From Actinomarinicola tropica (GTDB lineage: Bacteria > Actinomycetota > Acidimicrobiia > Acidimicrobiales > SKKL01), in assembly GCF_009650215.1 (NCBI RefSeq), contig NZ_CP045851.1:1093189-1157188 (forward strand): a DNA stretch of 64,000 bases. The letters run 5' to 3'. The notes below the pieces were generated by a model. It did not search any database, was not told the origin of the DNA, and saw only the letters and a program-made list of their open reading frames with translations. Shown here piece by piece: positions 17,030-27,563 of the stretch. Made by a program: the position numbers and the translations under genes. Within the stretch, counting starts at the first letter, position 1. Each line of letters opens with the position of its first letter.

Positions 17030-17623
17030 GTGGCCTTCGAACTGCCGCCGCTTCCGTTCGCCAAGGATGCCCTCGAGTCGCGGGGCATGAGCGCCGAGAC
17101 CCTCGACTACCACTACGGCAAGCACCACCAGGCCTACGTCAACAACCTGAACGGCCTGGTGGAGGGCACCGAGAACGAGCAGAAGTCGCTCGAGGAGCTC
17201 ATCAAGGAGGCGCCCACCCACGAGGGCCTCTTCAACAACGCCGCCCAGGTCTGGAACCACACCTTCTTCTGGAACTGCCTGAGCCCCACCGGCGGCGGCG
17301 CCCCCTCGGGCGAGCTGGCCGAGAAGCTGTCGAGCGCCTTCGGCTCGGTCGACGACTTCCGTGCCGAGTTCACCGAGGCCGCGAAGACGCAGTTCGGCTC
17401 GGGCTGGGCGTGGCTCGCGCACGACGGGTCCGGCCTGAAGGTCATGAAGACCCTCAACGCCGACAACCCGATCAACCACGAGGCCAAGCCGCTGCTCACC
17501 CTCGACGTGTGGGAGCACGCCTACTACATCGACTTCCGCAACGCGCGCCCCGGGTTCATCGACAACTTCTTCGACCAGCTCGTGAACTGGGACCACGTCG
17601 AGCAGAACCTCAACGAGGTCTGA
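17030..17623 (+). CDS. sodB: Superoxide dismutase, Fe/Mn family (Fe-like)
   Basis: A 197-residue cytosolic superoxide dismutase. Metal ligands are H28, H77, D159 and H163 (in HYGKHH, WNHTFFW and DVWEHAYYIDF). The sequence AAQVWNHTFFWNCL and overall length fit the Fe-type or cambialistic group. GTG 17030 follows a good ribosome site AGAAAGGA. A TAGCCT box at 16987-16992 gives a 5' leader of about 30 nt, so unlike many neighbours this gene is leadered. A GC-rich hairpin terminator follows at 17649. Confidence 0.96.
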   Translation: MAFELPPLPFAKDALESRGMSAETLDYHYGKHHQAYVNNLNGLVEGTENEQKSLEELIKEAPTHEGLFNNAAQVWNHTFFWNCLSPTGGGAPSGELAEKLSSAFGSVDDFRAEFTEAAKTQFGSGWAWLAHDGSGLKVMKTLNADNPINHEAKPLLTLDVWEHAYYIDFRNARPGFIDNFFDQLVNWDHVEQNLNEV

Positions 17624-17648
17624 CCGACCGCAGCACCTGACGTTCCCG

Positions 17649-17686
17649 CACGGCCCGGGTCCCGCTCCGGCGGGGCCCGGGCCGTG
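17649..17686 (+). terminator. Hairpin terminator after sodB
   Basis: Two 17-nt arms (17649-17665 and 17670-17686) pair along their length with one G.U pair and a TCCG loop. There is no T-tract, as is common for actinobacterial terminators. Confidence 0.8.
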
Positions 17687-17695
17687 TCGCGCCTC

Positions 17696-17701
17696 TAGCC
17701 T
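17696..17701 (+). promoter_or_regulatory. -10 box (TAGCCT), leaderless-type, for the cysteine desulfurase
   Basis: TAGCCT lies 6 nt before the GTG at 17708 and just after the sodB terminator. Confidence 0.55.
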
Positions 17702-17707
17702 GGCGGT

Positions 17708-18868
17708 GTGACCGATCGCGCCTACCTCGACCACGCCGCGACCACGCCGCTACGCCCCGAGGCGCGCGAGGTGCTCGTGGCGCTGCTCGACGAGGAGGCG
17801 GGCAACCCGTCGGGGACGCACCGGGCCGCCCGTACGGCGCGGCGGGTGGTCGACGAGGCCCGCGACGTCGTCGCTGCGGCGCTCGGCTGCCGCCCCGGCG
17901 AGGTCGTGTTCACGAGCGGCGGCACCGAGTCCGACAACCTCGCCGTCGCCGGTGTCCACGCGGCGCAGCCCGGCGTCGTCGTGTGCTCGGCGATCGAGCA
18001 CCACGCGGTGCTCGACCCCGTCGAGGCGCTCGGCGGGCGCGTCGTCGGCGTCGACGCCCGCGGGCGGGTCGACCTCGACGCCCTCGCCGCCTCGCTCGAC
18101 GGGTCGGTCGTGCTCGTCTCGGTGATGCTCGCCAACAACGAGATCGGGGTCGTGCAGGACCTCGCCGCCGTCGCCGCGGTCGTCCAGGAGCACGCACCGG
18201 GAGCGGTCGTCCACACCGACGCGGTGCAGGCGTTCCCCTGGCTCGACGTCGCCGAGCTGGCGGCCCCGGCGCACCTCGTCTCGATCAGCGCCCACAAGTT
18301 CGGCGGACCCCAGGGCGTCGGCGCGCTCGTCGTCCGGACCGGCACGCCGCTCACACCTCTGCAGCGCGGGGGCGGGCAGGAGAGGGGACGGCGCTCGGGC
18401 ACGCAGAACGTCGCGGGCATCGGTGCCATGGCCGCCGCGGCGGCCGCCACGCTGCGCGACCGCGACGAGGTCGTGCACCGTGTGGCCCGCCTGCGCGACC
18501 GCCTCGGCGACGCTCTCACCGCTCGCCTCGACGGCGTCACCGAGACGGCGGTGCCCCTCGACGCCGACGGTCGGCCCGACCGGTCGGGGAAGGTCGCGGG
18601 GTCGTGCCACGTGTGCATCGACGGCGTCGAGAACGAGGCGCTCCTGTTCCTGCTCGACCAGCAGGGGGTGGCGGCATCGGCGGCATCGTCCTGCGCCAGC
18701 GGGGCGATGGACCCCTCCCACGTCCTCGCGGCACTCGGCGTCCCGCGCGAGCGGGCGCAGGGGTCGCTGCGCCTCACGCTCGGTCCCACCACCACCGAGG
18801 CCGAGGTCGACCACGCGGTGGAGGTCGTCGTCCGTGCCGTCGAGCGCCTCCGGGGCCATCGCCGATGA
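17708..18868 (+). CDS. Cysteine desulfurase (NifS/IscS group I)
   Basis: A 386-residue PLP enzyme that takes sulfur from cysteine as a persulfide. YLDHAATTPLRPEA opens the protein. The PLP lysine is K197 in SISAHKFGGPQG, and the mobile active-site cysteine is C329 in SSCASGAMDPSH. The long loop around that Cys marks the NifS/IscS group. Its TGA overlaps the ATG of mnmA, so it most likely supplies persulfide sulfur to MnmA for tRNA thiolation as well as to Fe-S assembly. Confidence 0.94.
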   Translation: MTDRAYLDHAATTPLRPEAREVLVALLDEEAGNPSGTHRAARTARRVVDEARDVVAAALGCRPGEVVFTSGGTESDNLAVAGVHAAQPGVVVCSAIEHHAVLDPVEALGGRVVGVDARGRVDLDALAASLDGSVVLVSVMLANNEIGVVQDLAAVAAVVQEHAPGAVVHTDAVQAFPWLDVAELAAPAHLVSISAHKFGGPQGVGALVVRTGTPLTPLQRGGGQERGRRSGTQNVAGIGAMAAAAAATLRDRDEVVHRVARLRDRLGDALTARLDGVTETAVPLDADGRPDRSGKVAGSCHVCIDGVENEALLFLLDQQGVAASAASSCASGAMDPSHVLAALGVPRERAQGSLRLTLGPTTTEAEVDHAVEVVVRAVERLRGHRR

Positions 18869-19905
18869 GGGTGCTCGCCGCCATGTCGGGCGGCGTCGAC
18901 TCCTCGGTCGCGGCCGCGCTGCTCCTCGAGCAGGGCCACGACGTCGTGGGCGTCACCATGAAGCTGTGGGGCGGTGCGTCCGACTCCGGCTGCTGCTCGG
19001 TCGCCGACGTCGACGACGCCCGCCGCGTCGCCCAGCAGCTGGGCATCGACCACCACGTGTTCAACTTCGGCGATGACTTCGAGGCCCGGGTCGTGGCCCC
19101 CTACGTCGAGGCCCACGCCGCGGGTCGGACGCCGAACCCGTGCGTCGAGTGCAACCGTCACCTGAAGTTCGACCGGCTGCTCGAGCGGGCCGACGCCCTC
19201 GGCTTCGACGCCGTCGCCACCGGCCACCACGCGCGGATCGGCGTCGGTCCCGTCGGGCGCCGGCGGGTGGCCCGTGGCGCCGACCGGGCGAAGGACCAGT
19301 CCTACGTCCTGCACATGCTCACCGGCCACCAGCTGGCCCGCGTGCTGCTGCCCGTCGGCGATCGCACCAAGGCCGAGGTGCGCGACGAGGCCCGGCGACT
19401 CGGTCTGCGCACCGCGTCGAAGGCCGACAGCCAGGACGTCTGCTTCATCACCTCCACCGGTGGTCGCCGGACGTTCCTCGGCGACCGCATCCCGCTCCAC
19501 GCCGCCGACGTCGTCGACCGCGACGGGGTGACGGTGGGGCGGGTCGATGCCGTCGAGCTGGTCACCGTCGGCCAGCGCAAGGGCCTCGGCGTGGCGGGCA
19601 CGGGCGAGCGGCGCTTCGCCGTCGCGGTCGACGTCCCCCGCCGTCGCGTCACCGTCGGCGCGGCCGACGACCTCCTCGTCGCCACGAGTCCCGTCGCCGA
19701 CCTCGCCTGGGTCGACGCACCGATCGACGGACCGGTCGACGTGCAGGTCAGCGCCCACGGCGCACCGGCGGCGGCGCGGGTCGAGGGCGACGTCGTGTAC
19801 TGGGACGCCCCGCACCGCCGCGTGGCCGCGGGGCAGAGCGTGGTGCTCTACGACGGCGACGAGGTCGTCGGCTCCGCCGTGGCGGCCCCCGACCCGGACG
19901 CCTAG
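18865..19905 (+). CDS. mnmA: tRNA-specific 2-thiouridylase
   Basis: A 346-residue MnmA, which makes the 2-thio group on U34 of Glu, Gln and Lys tRNAs. The ATP PP-loop SGGVDSS is at 8-14. The two catalytic cysteines are C93 in NPCVECN and the one in SQDVCFI. GQRKGLGV and the C-terminal beta barrel follow. Normal length. ATG 18865 overlaps the desulfurase stop (ATGA). The TAG stop shares CTAG with the TAG of the convergent membrane protein gene. Confidence 0.97.
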   Translation: MRVLAAMSGGVDSSVAAALLLEQGHDVVGVTMKLWGGASDSGCCSVADVDDARRVAQQLGIDHHVFNFGDDFEARVVAPYVEAHAAGRTPNPCVECNRHLKFDRLLERADALGFDAVATGHHARIGVGPVGRRRVARGADRAKDQSYVLHMLTGHQLARVLLPVGDRTKAEVRDEARRLGLRTASKADSQDVCFITSTGGRRTFLGDRIPLHAADVVDRDGVTVGRVDAVELVTVGQRKGLGVAGTGERRFAVAVDVPRRRVTVGAADDLLVATSPVADLAWVDAPIDGPVDVQVSAHGAPAAARVEGDVVYWDAPHRRVAAGQSVVLYDGDEVVGSAVAAPDPDA

Positions 19906-20780
19906 GCCGGGGTCGCGACGGGCAGGCGCCGCGACGCGGCCTCCCGCAGCACGGCCCCCGGACGGGTCGGGGCGACGAGCAGCTCGGAGGTCTCCACCGG
20001 AGGTGGCGGCGCCCCGCGCGCCCGGCGCAGCTCCAGGGTGACCGGTGCGACCAGCTCGATGCGGAGCGCGAGCCCGAGCGCGCCTGCGGTGAGGTCGTGG
20101 GCCGCCGTGTCGGCGGGTGCGGGTCCGAACGAGCGGATCGTCTGGCGGCGGAGCAGCTGGGGGCCGACCGCCGCCGGGTCGTGCACCACGACGCCGGCGG
20201 GCACGAAGACCAGCCAGCGCCGGGCGAGCTGGTGGAGGGACCGCACGGCGAGCACGGCGAGGGGCGCGCCCACGACGAGCGCGACGGCGCCCGGCGCCCA
20301 CTGCCGCGCCGCGAGCAGGAGCGGCCCGGTCAGCGTGCCCCCGACGGCGACCGCCCACAGGAGGGGGACCGGCCCGAGGACCAGCGGTCCGGGGACCCGG
20401 AGCGCGAAGCGGCGCTCGGGCCCGTAGGCCGACCCGTTGACGAACGCGTCGCCGGTGGTGGGGGAGAAGGCGACCACGACGGCCAGCGCCGCAGCGACGA
20501 GTCCGGCGACCGCAGCCGTGGTGCCGACGCCGTCGGCGGTGGCGGCCCAGCCCGCGGCGAGCACGGTGACCGGTGCGGTGACCCGCAGCGCTGTGAGACC
20601 GACTGTGCGGGGCACGAAGGTCGCGACCGCCCCGGCCGTCCAGGCCAGCCACGCGAGCACGGCGGCGACGACGGCGACGGGACCGCTCCGATCTGACAGC
20701 GCGGACTCGAGGGCGGGACCGAGCGTGAGCGGAAGCGTCAGCCACAGGACGCGGACGGGCCAGGCACCACCGAGGTTCAC
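19902..20780 (-). CDS. Membrane protein of unknown function
   Basis: A 292-residue protein with about five or six hydrophobic segments in residues 10-195 (pairs around 10-50, 60-110 and 130-180), then a soluble C-terminal half with VFVPAGVVVHDPAAV and LLRRQTIRSFGPAP, possibly a PH-like fold. This layout recurs in conserved actinobacterial proteins, but I do not recognise a named family. GTG 20780 is the likely start. It is divergent from the MetE-like gene. Confidence 0.68.
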   Translation of the reverse strand: MNLGGAWPVRVLWLTLPLTLGPALESALSDRSGPVAVVAAVLAWLAWTAGAVATFVPRTVGLTALRVTAPVTVLAAGWAATADGVGTTAAVAGLVAAALAVVVAFSPTTGDAFVNGSAYGPERRFALRVPGPLVLGPVPLLWAVAVGGTLTGPLLLAARQWAPGAVALVVGAPLAVLAVRSLHQLARRWLVFVPAGVVVHDPAAVGPQLLRRQTIRSFGPAPADTAAHDLTAGALGLALRIELVAPVTLELRRARGAPPPPVETSELLVAPTRPGAVLREAASRRLPVATPA

Positions 20781-20882
20781 GGCTCCGAGATTTGCCCATC
20801 GGGGTCGCCGCTGGCTATTCCAGAGCCCGGGGGAACAGGGGACCGGCACCACGCCGGGCCGTCGAGGCAGGAGTCGCAGCAG

Positions 20883-21911
20883 GTGGGGAACGAGGCAGCC
20901 CAGGCTCGGGTGATCGGGTTCGTCCCGGGTGTCGACACGTCGATCGGCAGCTTGCCGCACCGCGACGCCGCGGCGGCCGTCGACCTGGTCCTCTCCCGCC
21001 AGACCCGCCTGCCTGCCGCCCCCTCGCTGCCCCAGCGCTCGCCGCTCGAGGGCATGGTGGCCCAGGCCGCGTGGGGGATCCCGGGCGTCGACGTCGCCGC
21101 GGACGGCTCGCTCGACCTGCACCTCGACCAGCTCGACCCCGAGGCCGAGCCGGGTGACGACGCCCTCGCCGGTGAGCCGTTCCACACGCTGCGCCTCTTC
21201 CTCGACGCCGTGGCCGGGCGCGAGGGGCCGATCAAGCTCCAGCTGACCGGCCCCGTCACGCTCGGCCTCGCCCTCCACGCCGCCGGGGCCGACGCCGACC
21301 GGGCCTTCGCGGTCGCCGGGCGGGCCGTGCGCTCCCGGGCCGCAGCGCTCCTCGATCTGACCCGGTCGGCGGCGCCGGGGTGCGAGCCGGTCGTCTTCCT
21401 CGACGAGCCCGGGCTCACCGGTCTGCTCCACCCCGACCTGCCGATCGACCGCGAGGCGGCGATCGACCTCACGTCCTCGGCGCTCGCGGTCCTCGAGCGC
21501 GGGGCGATCACCGGGCTGCACGTCTGCGGCCCCACGGACTGGAAGCTCGTCATCCAGTCCGGCCCGCAGATCCTCTCGGCCCCGCTCGGGCTCGGGCTCG
21601 CCGACGCCGCCGACACTCTCGGCCGCTACCTCGACGACGGCGGCTGGATCGCCTGGGGCGCGGTGCCCACCGACGAGCCGATCGGCTCGAGCCCCGGCCG
21701 CCTGTGGCGCCAGCTGTCCGCCGCGTGGTGCGAGCTGGTGCAGGGCGGGTGCGACCCGGTGCTGCTGCGCACCCACGCCCTGGTCACCCCGGCCTGCGGC
21801 CTCGCCAACCACGGCACGTCGCAGGCCGAGCGCGTGCTCGGCCTCACCCGGCAGGTGGCGGCGCGGCTGCACGACCAGGCCATCGGCGTGCGACTCGCGG
21901 TCGGCGCCTGA
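20883..21911 (+). CDS. MetE/UroD-like TIM-barrel protein
   Basis: A 342-residue protein resembling the C-terminal catalytic barrel of cobalamin-independent methionine synthase. GVDTSIGSLPHRDA is the usual first strand. Candidate zinc ligands are the His/Cys of GLHVCGPTDW and the Cys of TPACGLAN near the end. VFLDEPGL matches the DEP motif. It lacks the N-terminal MetE half. Such short MetE-like proteins often transfer methyl groups from corrinoid or other donors; the true substrate is unknown. GTG 20883 has AGGAG 9 nt upstream. Divergent from a membrane protein gene. Confidence 0.78.
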   Translation: MGNEAAQARVIGFVPGVDTSIGSLPHRDAAAAVDLVLSRQTRLPAAPSLPQRSPLEGMVAQAAWGIPGVDVAADGSLDLHLDQLDPEAEPGDDALAGEPFHTLRLFLDAVAGREGPIKLQLTGPVTLGLALHAAGADADRAFAVAGRAVRSRAAALLDLTRSAAPGCEPVVFLDEPGLTGLLHPDLPIDREAAIDLTSSALAVLERGAITGLHVCGPTDWKLVIQSGPQILSAPLGLGLADAADTLGRYLDDGGWIAWGAVPTDEPIGSSPGRLWRQLSAAWCELVQGGCDPVLLRTHALVTPACGLANHGTSQAERVLGLTRQVAARLHDQAIGVRLAVGA

Positions 21912-24083
<2,172 letters not shown>

Positions 24084-24093
24084 TCGCTGCGGC

Positions 24094-24540
24094 TCAGGCC
24101 GCCTCGAAGCACCAGCTGTAGACGGCAGTCTCGTTCGGGGTCCGGGCCTTCCAGAACTCGACGGTGACGCAGTTGGTGCCGGATCGCAGCGATTCGAGCA
24201 CCTTGTCGGGCCCAGGCGCGAACACGTAGCGGCCGAGCGACGGGATGCCCGCCCCGCCACCGGTGATCTGGTCGTCGGGGATCGGCGTGCCGTTGACCGC
24301 GAGCGTGGCGGCGTAGCCGTCGGCGAGGTCGACGCCCACCTCGGACTGGCGCAGGACGTCGGCGCCCGACGTGGGGATCAGCGCCTCGATGGCGGGGTCC
24401 CGGTCGGGGGCGGCGCGGGTCGAGCGGGTGCTGTCGATCGACACCGCCACCATCGCCGCGGTGGCGCCGAGGAGGAGCAACCCGAAGATGATGCGGCGGG
24501 GGATCGTCCGGTCGAGGACGGCGAAGGGGGAGGAGGCCAC
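24094..24540 (-). CDS. Small membrane-anchored protein of unknown function
   Basis: A 148-residue protein with a basic N-terminus, one membrane helix near residues 17-35 (RIIFGLLLLGATAAMVAVS) and an exported C-terminal domain of about 100 residues. It contains IEALIPTSGADVLRQSEVGVDL and two cysteines (GTNCVTVEFW and YSWCFEA) that could pair. The GTG at 24540 gives the shortest model. It is divergent from the PASTA kinase gene with 84 bp between starts, so a link to kinase signalling or the cell wall is possible but unproven. Confidence 0.68.
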   Translation of the reverse strand: MASSPFAVLDRTIPRRIIFGLLLLGATAAMVAVSIDSTRSTRAAPDRDPAIEALIPTSGADVLRQSEVGVDLADGYAATLAVNGTPIPDDQITGGGAGIPSLGRYVFAPGPDKVLESLRSGTNCVTVEFWKARTPNETAVYSWCFEAA

Positions 24541-24612
24541 GGCGCCATGATGCCGTCCCCCGGGGCCGCGTCCCACTCGGGTCGCTGTCACCGATCCGAC
24601 CGGGCCACCGTC

Positions 24613-24618
24613 TAGCCT
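24613..24618 (+). promoter_or_regulatory. -10 box (TAGCCT), leaderless-type, for the PASTA kinase
   Basis: TAGCCT lies 6 nt before the GTG at 24625. This supports GTG 24625 over the in-frame ATG at 24640. Confidence 0.5.
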
Positions 24619-24624
24619 CCGACC

Positions 24625-26643
24625 GTGGCCCTTTCGCGCATGAGCGACCTCATCGGGCGGGTCCTCGACGGCCGCTACCGGCTGGTGGCGCCGATCGGGA
24701 CGGGCGCGTCCGGGCGGGTGTTCCTCGCCGACGACGTGCGGCTCCGCCGGCGCGTCGCCGTGAAGGTCCTGCACCCCTCGCTCGCCGACGACGAGTCGTT
24801 CCTGCGCCGCTTCCAGGCCGAGGCCCACGCCGCGGCCGCGCTCAACCACCCCCACGTGATGGCGGTGTACGACTGGGGGCGCGACGACGTGCCCTACCTG
24901 GTCACCGAGTACCTCGGCGGCGGCAGCCTGCGGGCGATGCTCGACAAGGGGCGCCGGCTCACGGTGTCCCAGGCCCTGCTCGTCGGGCTCGAGGCCACCC
25001 GCGGCCTCGACTACGCGCACCGTCGAGGCTTCGTCCACCGCGACGTCAAGCCGGCCAACATCCTCTTCGGCGACGACCAGCGGCTGCGGATCGCCGACTT
25101 CGGCCTGGCGCGGGCCCTGGCCGAGGCCGGGTGGACCGAGCCGTCGGGCGCCGTCCTCGGCACCGCCCGCTACGCCTCGCCGGAGCAGGCGCGCGGCGAG
25201 ATGGTCGACGGCAAGGCCGACGTCTACGCACTGGGGCTGACGCTCATCGAGGCGGTCAGCGGCCAGGTGCCCTTCGCCGCCGACACCACGATCGCCACGC
25301 TGATGGCCCGGGTCGACAAGGAGGTCGAGCTCGACGACAGCTTCGGCCCGCTGCGGCCCGTGCTCGAGCGTGCGTGTCGTCCCGACGCCGCCGAGCGGCC
25401 CGACGCCGGGGCGCTGGCCGTGGCGTTCATGGCCGCCGCCGAGAAGCTGCCTCGACCCGAGACGCTGCCCCTGGTCGGCGCGGTGGAGGGCGACGTCGTC
25501 GGCGCCGACCCGTCCGACGCCACGATCCACGGCGCCGAGCCCGATCCCACCCTCGCGTCACCGGTGGTGAACGTGCCGGCCCCGGACCCGACCACCGCCG
25601 TCGCGGTCCCCGCCGACGCGCTCAGCCCGCGCGCCCGCCGCAAGGCAGCCCGCGCCGAGGCCAAGGCGGCGAAGAAGGCCTCGAAGGAGGCCGCGACGCT
25701 CGCCGCGGCCGAGGCGGACGAGGGCCGCCGGCGTCGACGCTGGCCGTGGGTGCTCGTGGCGCTCCTCGTCGCCGCCGTCGTGGGCGTGGGCACCGCCGTC
25801 GCGGTGCGGAACCTGACCGAGCCCACCCTCTACCCGGTCGACGACTACGTCGGTGCCCTGGCCGACGACGTCGAGGAGATCGTCGCCGAGTACGGCTGGA
25901 CGGTGGAGCGGGAGCTCGAGCGCCGCACGGGCGTCCCCGTCGGCACGATCCTCGAGCAGGACCCCGCCCCGGACACCGAGCTGGAGGAGGGCGCCGAGAG
26001 CGTCCTGCGGCTCGTCGTCGCCGAGGGCAACGAGCTCACCGATGTGCCCGCCGACCTCGTCGGCGCGCCGCGCGAGCAGGTCGAGGCCGCGCTGGCCGAG
26101 GCCGGTCTCGCCGTGGGCGAGGTCACCGAGGATTGGAGCGAGGACGTCCCAGCCGGTCACGTGATCGAGGTGAGGATCCCCGAGGACCAGCTGGTCGAGG
26201 GCCAGCTCCCGGAGGAGACGGCGATCGGCCTCCTCGTGTCGGCGGGCCCCATCCCTCGCACGCTGCCCGGCGTCGCCGAGGGGGCCAGCTACGACTCGGT
26301 GGCCGCCGACCTCGAGGCCGACGGCCTGGTGCCCGAGCGGGTCACCGAGGCGAGCGAGACCGTGCCCGAGGGCGCGGTCATCCGCACCGAACCCGGCGAG
26401 GGCGAGCAGGTGCCGCGGGGCAGCACGGTCCGGGTCATCGTGTCGAGCGGCCTGCCGTTCGTCACCGTCCCCGACGTGGCGGGCATGGACGAGGACGAGG
26501 CCATCGAGCGGCTCGAGGACGCCGGCCTCACGGTCGGCACCCGGGTCGGCCCGCCGCGGCGCAGCGTGCTCGTCACCGACCCGCCGGCCGGCGAGTCGGT
26601 GCGGCAGGGCACCGAGGTGACGATCTACACCCGCTCCACCTAG
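24625..26643 (+). CDS. PknB-type Ser/Thr protein kinase with four PASTA repeats
   Basis: A 672-residue membrane kinase that senses cell-wall fragments. The kinase domain spans about 15-270: glycine loop GTGASGRV, Lys47 in VAVKVL, HRD at 138-140 in the context HRDVKPANIL, and DFG at 158-160. A low-complexity juxtamembrane region follows, then one membrane helix at about 373-393, then four PASTA repeats (about 396-465, 467-538, 540-612, 614-672). The length and order match PknB/Stk1. Its TAG shares CTAG with the stop of the convergent cheX-like gene, and no other kinase-cluster genes (pknA, pstP, rodA) are adjacent. Confidence 0.95.
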   Translation: MALSRMSDLIGRVLDGRYRLVAPIGTGASGRVFLADDVRLRRRVAVKVLHPSLADDESFLRRFQAEAHAAAALNHPHVMAVYDWGRDDVPYLVTEYLGGGSLRAMLDKGRRLTVSQALLVGLEATRGLDYAHRRGFVHRDVKPANILFGDDQRLRIADFGLARALAEAGWTEPSGAVLGTARYASPEQARGEMVDGKADVYALGLTLIEAVSGQVPFAADTTIATLMARVDKEVELDDSFGPLRPVLERACRPDAAERPDAGALAVAFMAAAEKLPRPETLPLVGAVEGDVVGADPSDATIHGAEPDPTLASPVVNVPAPDPTTAVAVPADALSPRARRKAARAEAKAAKKASKEAATLAAAEADEGRRRRRWPWVLVALLVAAVVGVGTAVAVRNLTEPTLYPVDDYVGALADDVEEIVAEYGWTVERELERRTGVPVGTILEQDPAPDTELEEGAESVLRLVVAEGNELTDVPADLVGAPREQVEAALAEAGLAVGEVTEDWSEDVPAGHVIEVRIPEDQLVEGQLPEETAIGLLVSAGPIPRTLPGVAEGASYDSVAADLEADGLVPERVTEASETVPEGAVIRTEPGEGEQVPRGSTVRVIVSSGLPFVTVPDVAGMDEDEAIERLEDAGLTVGTRVGPPRRSVLVTDPPAGESVRQGTEVTIYTRST

Positions 26644-27143
26644 CGGATGATGATGCCGAGTCGCCCGCTGCCGTAGCCCTCGATCGTCACCGCGAACTCG
26701 CGGCGCTTCCCGGGGTTGCGGACGAGGTCCCACACCTCGTCGGGCACCGCCTCGTCGGCGGTCGACCACACAGCATCGAGCTTCAGGTGCGGCGATGTCG
26801 GCGAGTTGAGGAGCGACATCATGATGTTCGCCACCTCCTGGTAGTTCTCGAAGAGCGTCTCCTCGAGCTCGCCGGCGGCGACCGACTCGTGGGCCGCGTT
26901 GGCGGGGATCATGCCGAGCGAGGCACCGGTGCCGGCCGCGAAGTCGAGGTCGGCGACCGAGAGGGCCAGGACGCGGCCCTGCGTGTCGCGGTAGGCGGCG
27001 ACCACGTGGGCGCCGTCGGGCTCGATGGGGGTGAGGGCCACCTTGGAGGCGGCGCAACCACGGCCGACGAGGGCGGTGACGAACTCGCCGACCGCCTCCT
27101 GGATCGGGACCGGTGGGCCCGCGACGTCGACCGGTGGCCTCAC
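26640..27143 (-). CDS. CheX/CheC-like protein, possible CheY phosphatase
   Basis: A 167-residue protein with features of the CheC/CheX/FliY phosphatase fold: alternating strands and a long helix ending LFENYQEVANIMMSLLN, in which E103 and N106 form the ExxN catalytic pattern of CheX and CheC. Only one such motif is visible, as in CheX. The GTG overlaps the stop of the upstream cheY-like gene (GTGA), so the two are probably co-translated. It would dephosphorylate that CheY and reset motor output. This is inferred from motif and position; overall similarity is weak. Confidence 0.55.
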   Translation of the reverse strand: MRPPVDVAGPPVPIQEAVGEFVTALVGRGCAASKVALTPIEPDGAHVVAAYRDTQGRVLALSVADLDFAAGTGASLGMIPANAAHESVAAGELEETLFENYQEVANIMMSLLNSPTSPHLKLDAVWSTADEAVPDEVWDLVRNPGKRREFAVTIEGYGSGRLGIIIR

Positions 27144-27502
27144 GCCACGACGCCGAGGGCCTCGGCGAAGGAGTCGGCGTTGAAGGGCTTCGAGAGGAGG
27201 AAGGACGCGCCCGCCGCCAGCGCCTGCTCCTTGTAGGTGGGGGTCGTCTCCGACGTGATGAACCCGAACGTGGTCTGGATGCCGTCGGCACGGAGCGCCT
27301 GGAGGAACTCCATGCCGCTCATCTCGGGCATGTTCCAGTCCGAGAGGATCAGGTCGGGGTTCTCCGCCTTGGCGACGGCCAGGCCCTGCGCACCGTCTTC
27401 GGCCTCGAGGATCTCGGCCTGGTCGAAGCCGGCCTGGCGCAGGTTGCGCTTGATGAGCATGCGGATCGTCTTGCTGTCGTCGACGAGCAGGATCTTGTTC
27501 AC
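27140..27502 (-). CDS. cheY: CheY-like single-domain response regulator
   Basis: A 120-residue receiver domain with no output domain. The acidic pocket is D8-D9, the phosphorylated Asp is D55 (LILSDWNMPEM), T83/S84 is the switch residue and K105 is in LLSKPF. This residue set is that of chemotaxis CheY proteins. It sits between flgL and the cheX-like gene in the flgN operon, and a FliA-type promoter at 27537 serves it separately. No cheA, cheW or receptor gene is in the window, so the input is elsewhere. The FliM here lacks the usual CheY-binding peptide, so how it reaches the motor is open. Confidence 0.88.
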   Translation of the reverse strand: MNKILLVDDSKTIRMLIKRNLRQAGFDQAEILEAEDGAQGLAVAKAENPDLILSDWNMPEMSGMEFLQALRADGIQTTFGFITSETTPTYKEQALAAGASFLLSKPFNADSFAEALGVVA

Positions 27503-27536
27503 TTCGACTCCGGTGCGTGGGGAGGGACGGGGATGT

Positions 27537-27563
27537 GATCGGCCGGAGCCGGGGTCACCTGAG
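27537..27563 (-). promoter_or_regulatory. FliA-type promoter for cheY (CTCAGG-N15-CCGATC)
   Basis: On the minus strand CTCAGG (27563-27558), 15 nt, CCGATC (27542-27537). It overlaps the 3' end of flgL and would give a leader of about 26 nt before the cheY ATG at 27502. Confidence 0.55.

Noticed and set aside
15119-17734. A minus-strand open frame of about 870 codons, running past galT and on through sodB in antisense
   Set aside because: Only the first 351 codons from GTG 16174 match a family (GalT). The rest is antisense to the methyltransferase frame and sodB and reflects high GC, not a fusion.
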